Source: Alphaproteobacteria bacterium
GTDB taxonomy: Bacteria; Pseudomonadota; Alphaproteobacteria; Rhizobiales; Aestuariivirgaceae
NCBI GenBank assembly: GCA_028868695.1
Contig: JAGWTZ010000015.1
Coordinates: 1-60,717 of the forward strand
Reading direction: 5' to 3'
Length of the DNA stretch: 60,717 nt
Below the pieces are notes generated by a model. That model was not told the DNA's origin. It made no database searches and saw nothing but the letters and a program-made list of their open reading frames with translations. The position numbers were made by a program, and so were the translations under genes. This document shows, one piece after another, positions 53,378 to 60,717 of the stretch; positions within the stretch are counted from its first letter, which is position 1; each line of letters starts with the position of its first letter.

Positions 53378-54739
53378 ATGAAGATCAACGTCACCTATGA
53401 TACGGCTTCGGTCAACATTCCGGCCGCGTTCAAGGCTGCGGTGGATACCGCGGTTTCATTACTGGATTCGCTTTTCATGGCGAATGTGACGCTGAACATC
53501 CAGGTAGGCTGGGGCACTGTCGCCGGGCAAGCGCTGGGCGCGGGTGCGCTTGGTGAAAGCTCCACGTCCCTGATCGGTTCGACCTTTGCCGCAACCAAGG
53601 CCGCGCTGCTGGCCGTGGACAGCGCATGGCATTCGGACAACCCATCGCTCATTCCCCAGCTTCCGGCAAGTTTCATTCCGGGCGCCACCATCGGCATTCC
53701 CACCGCCGAGGCCAAGGCGCTGGGTCTTTCAACATCGACAGGGCTTGATGGCTCCATTGGTGTCAGCAATACAGTCAATTGGGCTTTCAACGAAAACGGA
53801 ACCATCTCAGCTGGCCAGTATGATCTGGTCTCGGTGCTGCTCCATGAGTTCACTGAAGTTATGGGCCGCATTTCGGATTTGAATGTGGATGGCTTCTACA
53901 CGCCAATGGACCTGTTCCGTTACTCCGCCCCCGGCGTGCTGAGCACGGCGACTGGCGGCACAGGCAGCACCGCCTATTTCTCAACTGATGGCGGCGTCAC
54001 AAAGCTTGCCACCTGGAACAACAACCCCGCCAATGGCGACACAGGCGATTGGTATCCCGGCAACGGAAATGACCCGTTTAACGATTATGGCACAACTGGC
54101 CAATTCGAGAGGCTAACGGCGGCTGATCTGACTAACATGGACGTGCTGGGGTACAATACGCTCAAGTACAACGTGACAGTTCAAGACAAAGCTACCAGTG
54201 GGTACCTCAGCATCCCAGTAACTCTATACAACGGCCCAGTGGCAGGGTTGAATTTCCAATATATCTATACCGGAACGTCCAGTTACCGAGTGTACGCCAA
54301 TGCCGACAACCAGTTCATCCACACTGGCTCAGGGGATGACCGGATCGATTTCAGTGCCGTCCACGGCAACAACGTGCTGGACGGCGGAACTGGCTCAAAT
54401 TTCCTCGTGGGCTCCGCAGACCTGAACAGCCACGATACATTTTTCGTTGATGACAGGAACCTCACTGCGAATGTGTGGTCTACAGCCGTAAATTTCCACA
54501 AAGGGGACGCTGTCACGGTCTGGGGCGTCACCCCCACCTCAGCGGCAATCAGTTGGGTGGATGGCCAAGGTGCAACTGGCTATCAGGGCCTGACGCTCCA
54601 TGTGCTGACGCCCGGCATGCCCGCCGCCTATCTCACCCTTGCGGGATTTACCACCGCGGATCTTACAAACGGACATCTGACATTAACGTACGGCACCTCA
54701 AATGGAACACCGTATCTCTATATTGTCGACAACTATTAG
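53378..54739 (+). CDS. Metalloprotease-like protein with RTX-like C-terminus
   Basis: A 453-residue protein without a signal peptide. Residues 1 to about 265 form a metallopeptidase-like domain with VLLHEFTEVMGRIS; His156 and Glu157 match the HExx start, while the fifth position is Glu160 rather than His, as I recall for the NF038122-type metalloproteases. The C-terminal part has glycine/aspartate-rich RTX-like sequence (HTGSGDDRIDFS, LDGGTGSNFLVGS). Lack of a signal peptide and an RTX-like tail suggest type I secretion, but no T1SS genes are nearby. The second half is less GC-rich than the first. Confidence 0.8.
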   Translation: MKINVTYDTASVNIPAAFKAAVDTAVSLLDSLFMANVTLNIQVGWGTVAGQALGAGALGESSTSLIGSTFAATKAALLAVDSAWHSDNPSLIPQLPASFIPGATIGIPTAEAKALGLSTSTGLDGSIGVSNTVNWAFNENGTISAGQYDLVSVLLHEFTEVMGRISDLNVDGFYTPMDLFRYSAPGVLSTATGGTGSTAYFSTDGGVTKLATWNNNPANGDTGDWYPGNGNDPFNDYGTTGQFERLTAADLTNMDVLGYNTLKYNVTVQDKATSGYLSIPVTLYNGPVAGLNFQYIYTGTSSYRVYANADNQFIHTGSGDDRIDFSAVHGNNVLDGGTGSNFLVGSADLNSHDTFFVDDRNLTANVWSTAVNFHKGDAVTVWGVTPTSAAISWVDGQGATGYQGLTLHVLTPGMPAAYLTLAGFTTADLTNGHLTLTYGTSNGTPYLYIVDNY

Positions 54740-54967
54740 ATTCTAGGTGGCTACGCGGCTATCAATGCGCAGCCCCTTTTGTTTCCACGACAATAACCTG
54801 CGTTCTCAGGAGTGATTTCGAATTCCAAATGCTGTTAACCAGAAGTGGTTCTGACCTGCGCGCTTGGCCACATCACTAGACCTCTAATCAGACTAAAGCA
54901 CATGTTCGACTAAAAGTGCCTCATGACGGCCATGCCATAGAAAATTCGATCCGCAAAATCACTGTGC

Positions 54968-55981
54968 CTATGCAATTGCCTTGCACGCCTTCTTCCAACT
55001 ATCAATAATTTCCGCACGGCTCTTGGCCACTGACATATGAACATAGAATTCAATTTCATTTGTCTTTGGAGGTATCAAGGCGTCGCATTTGAAATTGAGC
55101 AAACCAACTTCAGCCAACTCCAAAAACAGTCGCGCAAATGAGTGAATTGTAAAAAACCAGCAATGTGCGTCCTGATAGACGCCAGTTTTCAATGTCGTGC
55201 GCGCCAGTTTCAACGCATATTCAACTGTAAACTTCCTCTGTAGCGATTCCGGTTTCAAAGCACCACGCCAAGCTTCGTTCTCGTCAACTATCCTCGCCCA
55301 GTAACAAAACTCAAGCACTTGTCTGCTCGTTGGCATCCGACTCTTGCGAAGATAAGCATCCAAGACTTGAGCCAAGTCCGTCTCGTGCGCGAGAAAATCG
55401 AAGGTGTAGCGCCTGTCAGGTGCTGCCAACCGCAATGTTCCACCGCCCCTCAAAACAGCGCTGATTTCTTTCAGCCAACTGACTAGGTCTGGCACATGCT
55501 CGACAACATGCGATGCAACCACGTAGTCAAACTTGCGCCGGCCAACACATTGCCCAAGAGTCATTTCCCCCCAAACCGCGTCCACATCCACAATATTTGC
55601 CGTGCTTATTGTCGTGACCTTTGCGTACTCACGCTTAAGTGCACTGGTTTTCGCGCGGTCAACATAGAAAATATTACCTTCTTTTCGTGTTACCGCAGGA
55701 CGGTCAAGAGCACCAATTTCAAGGCCTGATGAAAGCGACAAATCAACACCTGCAAGCATGCGACTGCGACGGTGATATCCCAACGGGTCAGTCATCAGCA
55801 AAGCAACTGAGGGCGGCGCAGGACGCAACCCAGGCGCTATGAAGCGATCTTCCTTAAAACCAAACGCAACAAAATGCTCGTGGCCAGATGCAAATTGCCC
55901 GGCCTTCACCGCCCCGGCAACATCAGGGTTGGCTTCCAAATAGAAACGCTCCTCGAAACCTGGTGTGACACTGTTATTCAT
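54968..55981 (-). CDS. Class I SAM-dependent methyltransferase with N-terminal surface-GT motif
   Basis: A 337-residue protein. Residues about 9-46 carry a motif of the type FYLEANPDVAGA...FGFKEDR that also occurs in the divergent glycosyltransferase. A Rossmann methyltransferase domain follows: motif I LEIGALDRPA (about 97-106), then DYVVASHVVEHVPDLVSWL and RLAAPDRRYTFD. It probably modifies a surface polysaccharide or its lipid-linked precursor; the acceptor is unknown. The gene is clearly less GC-rich than its neighbours. ATG 55981 is only 36 bases from the divergent start. The 228 bases before the gene end (54740-54967) contain nothing I recognise. Confidence 0.8.
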   Translation of the reverse strand: MNNSVTPGFEERFYLEANPDVAGAVKAGQFASGHEHFVAFGFKEDRFIAPGLRPAPPSVALLMTDPLGYHRRSRMLAGVDLSLSSGLEIGALDRPAVTRKEGNIFYVDRAKTSALKREYAKVTTISTANIVDVDAVWGEMTLGQCVGRRKFDYVVASHVVEHVPDLVSWLKEISAVLRGGGTLRLAAPDRRYTFDFLAHETDLAQVLDAYLRKSRMPTSRQVLEFCYWARIVDENEAWRGALKPESLQRKFTVEYALKLARTTLKTGVYQDAHCWFFTIHSFARLFLELAEVGLLNFKCDALIPPKTNEIEFYVHMSVAKSRAEIIDSWKKACKAIA

Positions 55982-56017
55982 GATTTTGCAAATTTGCGAA
56001 CTCGCGCGTAAGGCTTT

Positions 56018-58282
56018 ATGAATCAATTCAATAAATCTACGCATCAGGGGAAGGCATTGACAAGTCCAAGCAGGCAAAGAACTGCCCGTAAAACAGAAAA
56101 GAAAATGAATGCATCACTCTTGTCAGGCCAGAAAATGCCTCCAACTGAGCGGAACATTCAAGAGCGCGAAATTTCTGCGGCAGACAACTCCAGTGATGCA
56201 ATATTTCATATTTTTGCCAAGTCTCTTATTGCCGCTGAGCGCAACCGCCCATTGCACACAAAGCTCGGTGACATACTACTAAAACTATTCCGTCCACGGC
56301 TTGCCGCAGCAAAAATATTGCGGCGCTCTCCGTTCTTTGACGAAATTTACTATCTTTCTGCTTATGCCGACGTTGCGGCGGCTGGCGCAGACCCAGCCTT
56401 GCACTATTATCTACACGGTGCATCTGAAGGCCGCAACCCCGGGCCGCATTTCAATACAGAGGCTATGCGTGGCCGCATCCTTGGCGAGACTGACCGAAAG
56501 ACCAACCCGCTGCTTGAGTATCACCGCCGGCTGCGGCGCGGACTTTCGCTGCTGCCGCCGCGCCCAATCAACAAGATGACCGCCAAGACCGATGCTGACC
56601 GCAAGGCCATCAAACTCCACATCGGTGCATTCCGGCTCAAGGCAAAGATTGCCGTGGTCATGCCTGTTTACAACACGGAACCTGACTATCTGCGCGAAGC
56701 CATCCGGTCGGTGCAGCGGCAAGTCTACAGCAATTGGGAACTGTGCATCGCGAATGACGCATCGACCAACAGCGAAATCAAACCCATCCTCGACAAATTC
56801 GCGGCTGAAGATTCCCGGATAAAGGTGATCCACCGCGCAACAAATGGACACATCTCCGAAGCCACCAACACTGCCCTTGAACACGTCAGCGCAGAATTCA
56901 CGGCGTTCATGGATCACGATGACCTCATCGACGACTTGGCGCTCTATGAAATTGCGGCGGCGGTGGAAGCCAATCCCAAGGCCGAGCTGATCTATTCGGA
57001 TCTTGACCGCATCAAGGATGACGGCACGCAATTCAACCCTTTTTTCAAGCCAGACTTCAGCCCCGACTTGCTGCTGGGGCAGAACATGATCAGCCACTTG
57101 ACGGTTTACCGCACGGACCTATTGCGCAAGCTGGGCTGCCTGCGCAAAGGTTTCGAGGGCAGCCAGGATTATGACCTTGCGCTGCGCGCCACCGAGAACA
57201 TGGCGCGCGAAAACATCGTTCACATTCCGGCCATCCTCTATCACTGGCGGGCGGGCGGCAGAACCAAATCATTTTCCGAGGCGCAACTTGAGAGATGCGT
57301 GCGTGCGGCACGCAAGGCCATCACCGAACACCTTGTGCGGAAGGAAATTGCCGCCGACGTTCTTCCGGTGGACCGCATGCCGCACTACAACCGGATCAAG
57401 CGGCACCTGCCGGTGCCGGCGCCCATGGTCAGCATCATCATTCCCACGCGCAACCAGGGCCGCGTGCTCAAGCTTTGCCTTGATGGCATTCTTGGCAAGA
57501 CCGACTATCCCAATTTTGAGGTGGTGGTTGTTGACCATGAGTCCACCGAAAAGGACGCACTCGACGTCATGAAGAATGCCGCGCCTGACCCGCGCGTGCG
57601 TATCATTCCTTTTGCGGGCCAGTTCAACTATTCCAAGATCAACAACATGGCCGTGGCACAGGCGCGCGGCAGCATCCTCGCCCTGCTCAACAATGATGTT
57701 GAAGTCATGCATGCGGATTGGCTTTCAGAAATGGTGTCGCATGCGGTTCGACCAGAGGTCGGCGCGGTTGGGGCCAAGCTCTATTATCCCGATGGCAGGT
57801 TGCAGCATGCTGGCGTGGTCGTTGGCCTTGGCGGAACAGCCGGCCATTCTTTCTTGCGCGCCGCGGGAAGCTGCGACGGCTACGTTGCCAACTGCCTGCT
57901 GACGCGAAATGTCTCGGCCGTCACCGCAGCCTGCCTCTTGGTGGCGAAGGAAAAATTCTTGCAGGTCGGCGGCTTCAATGAAGAGAAGTTGCCCGTGGCT
58001 TTCAATGATGTGGATCTTTGTCTCAAGCTGGCAGACGCTGGCTATCTCAACGTCTGGACGCCCTTTGCCGAACTGATCCATCATGAATCGCTGACGCGGG
58101 GGCCCGAAGACACGATCGAGAAACAGCTGCGTTCGCGGCGCGAGGTGGAATATCTCAACCACACTTGGGCGAAATATGTGGCCAATGATCCGTTCTACAA
58201 CCCAAACCTTTCACTCAAACACGCCGACTTCCAGTTTGAGCAACAATCCCGCCGGGTGAAACCGTGGGCGAAGTATCTGTGA
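56018..58282 (+). CDS. Bifunctional GT2 glycosyltransferase (two GT-A domains)
   Basis: A 754-residue protein. A low-GC N-terminal region (to about 200) includes the motif FFDEIYYLSAYADVAAAG...HGASEGRNPG (about 105-141). Two GT2 domains follow: the first from about 210 (KIAVVMPVYNTEPDYL, then FMDHDDLIDD as DxD), the second from about 469 (MVSIIIPTRNQGRVLKL, then LALLNNDVEVMHADWL). It resembles rhamnan or O-antigen glycosyltransferases. Neighbouring rfb genes make dTDP sugars, so dTDP-rhamnose is a possible donor. ATG 56018 has AAGGC upstream; ATG 56105 is an alternative. Confidence 0.85.
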   Translation: MNQFNKSTHQGKALTSPSRQRTARKTEKKMNASLLSGQKMPPTERNIQEREISAADNSSDAIFHIFAKSLIAAERNRPLHTKLGDILLKLFRPRLAAAKILRRSPFFDEIYYLSAYADVAAAGADPALHYYLHGASEGRNPGPHFNTEAMRGRILGETDRKTNPLLEYHRRLRRGLSLLPPRPINKMTAKTDADRKAIKLHIGAFRLKAKIAVVMPVYNTEPDYLREAIRSVQRQVYSNWELCIANDASTNSEIKPILDKFAAEDSRIKVIHRATNGHISEATNTALEHVSAEFTAFMDHDDLIDDLALYEIAAAVEANPKAELIYSDLDRIKDDGTQFNPFFKPDFSPDLLLGQNMISHLTVYRTDLLRKLGCLRKGFEGSQDYDLALRATENMARENIVHIPAILYHWRAGGRTKSFSEAQLERCVRAARKAITEHLVRKEIAADVLPVDRMPHYNRIKRHLPVPAPMVSIIIPTRNQGRVLKLCLDGILGKTDYPNFEVVVVDHESTEKDALDVMKNAAPDPRVRIIPFAGQFNYSKINNMAVAQARGSILALLNNDVEVMHADWLSEMVSHAVRPEVGAVGAKLYYPDGRLQHAGVVVGLGGTAGHSFLRAAGSCDGYVANCLLTRNVSAVTAACLLVAKEKFLQVGGFNEEKLPVAFNDVDLCLKLADAGYLNVWTPFAELIHHESLTRGPEDTIEKQLRSRREVEYLNHTWAKYVANDPFYNPNLSLKHADFQFEQQSRRVKPWAKYL

Positions 58283-58305
58283 GAGGGCGGGCCTAGGGCC
58301 CTGTC

Positions 58306-59322
58306 TTATTGCCCCGTCTGGGCGCCGTTTGCCATGTACCAGTCAATGGTGGCGGAAAGGCCGTGCTCGAAATCATGGCGCGGAGACCAACCGAGTTCGC
58401 GGCTCAGGCGCGTGCAGTCAACAGCGTAGCGCCGGTCATGGCCGCGCCGGTCTTGAACAAAGGTGATGAGATCGAGATGGCTGCCGCCATCGTTGCGCGG
58501 GCGCTTGCGGTCCAACAGCGTGCAGACCGCACGCGCCACATCGATGTTGGCGCGCTCGGCGCCGCCGCCTACATTGTAGCCGCGGCCGTCTTGGCCCTTT
58601 TCAAAGATCAACGCGAGGGCGCGGGCGTGATCCTCGACATGCAGCCAGTCCCGCACGTTCTTGCCGTCGCCATAGATCGGCAGCGGCTTGCCAGACAAGG
58701 CGTTGGCAATCAGCAGCGGGATGAGCTTTTCGGGATATTGGCGCGGCCCGTAGTTGTTGCTGCAATTGGATAGGACAACGGGCAGCCCATAGGTGTGATG
58801 CCAGGCTTGCACGAGGAAATCCGATGACGCCTTGCTGGCCGAATAGGGCGAGGAGGGATCATAGGGCGTTTCCTCGGTGAACTTGCTGCCGTCGAATGGA
58901 AGGTCGCCATAGACCTCGTCAGTTGAAACATGGTGGAAGCGGAAGGCCTGCCGCCGCTCCGCGGAGAGGGCGCTGCAATAATCGCGCGCCGCTTCCAGCA
59001 GATGGAATGTGCCCAGGATGTTCGTGCGCATGAATTCGGCCGGGCCGGAAATGGAACGGTCCACATGGCTTTCAGCGGCGAGGTGGATAACGCCATCAAC
59101 CTCATTCGCCTGCATCAGTTCGAGCATTTTTCCTTGCTCACAGATGTCGAATTGATGGAAGGAGTACAGGGGGTTTGCGGCAATCTCTGCGAGGTTGGAC
59201 AGGCGCCCGGCATAGGTCAGCTTGTCCACGTTCAGCACCCGGTGGCCAAGGTCACGGACGAGATGGATGCAAAGCGCGGAACCGATGAAGCCCGCGCCAC
59301 CCGTCACCATGATGCGCTTCAT
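58306..59322 (-). CDS. rfbB: dTDP-glucose 4,6-dehydratase
   Basis: A 338-residue extended SDR enzyme. The NAD-binding GGAGFIGSA is at the N-terminus, catalytic TDEVYGDLP and YSASKASSD (YxxxK) follow, and NYGPRQYPEKLIP is typical of RmlB. It converts dTDP-glucose to dTDP-4-keto-6-deoxyglucose. It overlaps rfbC by four bases (ATGA), in the order rfbA-rfbC-rfbB. Confidence 0.96.
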   Translation of the reverse strand: MKRIMVTGGAGFIGSALCIHLVRDLGHRVLNVDKLTYAGRLSNLAEIAANPLYSFHQFDICEQGKMLELMQANEVDGVIHLAAESHVDRSISGPAEFMRTNILGTFHLLEAARDYCSALSAERRQAFRFHHVSTDEVYGDLPFDGSKFTEETPYDPSSPYSASKASSDFLVQAWHHTYGLPVVLSNCSNNYGPRQYPEKLIPLLIANALSGKPLPIYGDGKNVRDWLHVEDHARALALIFEKGQDGRGYNVGGGAERANIDVARAVCTLLDRKRPRNDGGSHLDLITFVQDRRGHDRRYAVDCTRLSRELGWSPRHDFEHGLSATIDWYMANGAQTGQ

Positions 59323-59888
59323 GCAAAGGCCTCCAGCCCGCTGCGCAAGGTGGCGAGGCTTGGCGCGGCCTCATCCTTTTCAGAGAGAACCGGTTTTTGG
59401 CCGGGCGGCAAGGGCCAGGCAATGCTCACCGCCGGATCGGCCCAGTGGAGGCTCCGGTCATGCGGTTTGGAATAGAGGCTGGAGACCTTGTAGGCCACGA
59501 GGCATTGCGGCTCCAGCGTGAGAAAGCCATGGGCAAAGCCAACAGGAACATAGAGCTGGTTCGCCTTTTCCGCGGTGAGTTCAACGCCCAGCCATTTGCC
59601 AAAGCTTGGCGAAGCGGAGCGGAGGTCAACCACGCAATCAAAGATGCGGCCGCGCAGAACCCGGACGATCTTGGCCTGGCCAAAGGGTGGCAGCTGGAAA
59701 TGCATGCCACGCAGCGTGAAGGCATTCACGGAAAGCGACTGGTTGTCCTGCGGCCAGGAAGTTTCCAAAACCCCATGGGCCTGCAGGCGCGGCTGGTTGA
59801 AGGTCTCGGTGAAATAACCGCGCGCATCCTCAAACCTGTCTGGCACAAGTTCAAGCGGCCCGGCGATGGCGAAGGCATTAGCCTGCAA
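59319..59888 (-). CDS. rfbC: dTDP-4-dehydrorhamnose 3,5-epimerase
   Basis: A 189-residue RmlC. The cupin core has [18 protein letters not shown] with the catalytic histidine, [17 protein letters not shown] and [14 protein letters not shown]. It epimerises dTDP-4-keto-6-deoxyglucose at C3 and C5 toward dTDP-rhamnose. It overlaps rfbA by 11 bases. rfbD (reductase) is not in this window. Confidence 0.96.
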   Translation of the reverse strand: MQANAFAIAGPLELVPDRFEDARGYFTETFNQPRLQAHGVLETSWPQDNQSLSVNAFTLRGMHFQLPPFGQAKIVRVLRGRIFDCVVDLRSASPSFGKWLGVELTAEKANQLYVPVGFAHGFLTLEPQCLVAYKVSSLYSKPHDRSLHWADPAVSIAWPLPPGQKPVLSEKDEAAPSLATLRSGLEAFA

Positions 59889-60717
59889 GCCCGGCCTCCC
59901 TCGCCCGCTTCAGCACATAGGCGGCATATTCATTCTTGCCCATGATGCTAGCCGCCTGTCCGGCCTGTTCGGGAGAAATGAAGCCATGGGCCAAGGCAAT
60001 TTCCTCGAGGCAGGCAATCTTGATGCCCTGCCGCAATTCCATGGTGCGCACAAAGGACGCTGCCTCATGCAGGCTGTCGAAGGTGCCCGTGTCGAGCCAG
60101 GTGAAGCCCTGGCCCAGGCGTTCGACGTTCAATCTGCCGGCCTCGAGATACATGCGGTTGAGATCGGTGATCTCCAGCTCACCCCGGGCTGAAGGGCGCA
60201 CCTGCCGGGCCAATTGGCAAACGTCGCCGCCATAAACATAAAGGCCAGTGACCGCCCAATTGGATTTGGGCTCCGCCGGCTTTTCTTCGATCGTCACGGC
60301 CTTGCCGGCCTGGTCGAAGCTGACCACGCCATAGCGCTGCGGGTCGGAGACCTGATAGGCGAAAACCGTGGCCCCCTTGCCGTGGCGCACATTTTCCATC
60401 GCCTTGCCACAAGCAGACATCAGGCCTTCACCGTAGAAAATGTTATCACCCAAAATCAGGGCGACGGGGCTGCCGGCGGCAAACTCCTCACCAATGATGA
60501 AAGCTTCAGCCAGGCCATTGGGCTGGGGCTGTGCCGCATATTGCAGGCGCATGCCAAAGCGCGAACCATCACCCAAAACCTTTTCAAAAAGAGGCGCTTC
60601 CTCCGGCTTGGTGATGATCAGCACATCCCTGATGCCAACCTGCAAGAGCACACTCAGCGGATAATAGATCATCGGCTTGTCATAGACAGGCAGAAGCTGT
60701 TTCGAGACCGGAATGGT
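59878..60717 (-). CDS. rfbA: Glucose-1-phosphate thymidylyltransferase, N-terminus cut
   Basis: At least 279 residues; the frame runs through the window end, so the N-terminal GGxGTRL-type nucleotide motif is missing. The visible part starts [20 protein letters not shown], with [10 protein letters not shown] and [20 protein letters not shown] following, typical of RmlA. It makes dTDP-glucose from dTTP and glucose-1-phosphate. It is upstream of rfbC and overlaps it. The rest of the gene lies outside. Confidence 0.95.
   Translation of the reverse strand, partial: TIPVSKQLLPVYDKPMIYYPLSVLLQVGIRDVLIITKPEEAPLFEKVLGDGSRFGMRLQYAAQPQPNGLAEAFIIGEEFAAGSPVALILGDNIFYGEGLMSACGKAMENVRHGKGATVFAYQVSDPQRYGVVSFDQAGKAVTIEEKPAEPKSNWAVTGLYVYGGDVCQLARQVRPSARGELEITDLNRMYLEAGRLNVERLGQGFTWLDTGTFDSLHEAASFVRTMELRQGIKIACLEEIALAHGFISPEQAGQAASIMGKNEYAAYVLKRAREAGLAG

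Noticed and set aside
53217-60717. Downstream repeat of the tRNA-Ser 3' end as an attachment site
   Set aside because: No second copy of the CCCTCTTCTTCCG end was seen and there is no integrase in the window.

Overview
The window reads as core chromosome of an alphaproteobacterium, most probably of the order Hyphomicrobiales (Rhizobiales). This is inferred from gene content and order: ureDABCEFG, rnd-lptC-lptA-lptB-rpoN-hpf-ptsN, DUF952-pyrD, GST-queG-SDR, uppP next to an NDUFA9-like gene, an MbfA iron exporter preceded by a perfect Irr-type (ICE) box, and a Caulobacter/Agrobacterium-type cpa (tad) pilus locus. Base composition is GC-rich throughout except around 54.1-56.3 kb. I cannot name a genus from sequence alone. 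No transposase, phage gene or CRISPR array was seen, and no stretch over 300 bases lacks a feature.

Layout. 1-4.5 kb: a nearly complete urease operon (ureD cut by the window start), closed by a convergent tRNA-Cys. 4.6-12.1 kb: an EamA exporter, an unusual 990-residue protein joining a phosphoserine-aminotransferase-like domain to a 3-phosphoglycerate-dehydrogenase-like domain, mbfA, a secreted protein and lepA. 12.2-12.6 kb: a small DUF559 gene bracketed by inverted repeats. 12.6-18.8 kb: pgi, pheT, pheS, rplT and rpmI, with a small membrane protein gene between pheS and pheT. 19.1-20 kb: three Flp pilin genes, two of which are a tandem duplication including the promoter. 20-31.3 kb: regulators (MocR, MarR), a secreted SGNH hydrolase, infC with a TTG start, an alpha/beta hydrolase, SDR, queG, GST, uppP, an NDUFA9-like protein and a two-repeat secreted protein. 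31.4-41.8 kb: tRNA-Leu, the LPS-export/sigma-54 block, an S24 regulator, DUF952-pyrD, a periplasmic binding protein and a GT2 glycosyltransferase.

41.9-52.3 kb holds the Flp pilus export machine (cpaA, cpaB, cpaC, cpaD, cpaE, cpaF, tadB, tadC on the minus strand, then a stand-alone secretin-N-domain protein and two TadE-like pseudopilins on the plus strand). The pilins that this machine should export lie about 22 kb away, at 19-20 kb. 52.3-60.7 kb is accessory and surface-related: a cysteine-rich MarR regulator, tRNA-Ser, a large metalloprotease-like protein with an RTX-like tail, a divergent methyltransferase/glycosyltransferase pair sharing an N-terminal motif, and the dTDP-sugar genes rfbA-rfbC-rfbB (rfbA cut by the window end).

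The items I rate most worth following are the aminotransferase-dehydrogenase fusion, the DUF559 inverted-repeat cassette whose left repeat supplies the gene's ribosome binding site, the metalloprotease/RTX protein beside tRNA-Ser, the methyltransferase/glycosyltransferase pair, and the duplicated pilin units with phased conserved promoter blocks.
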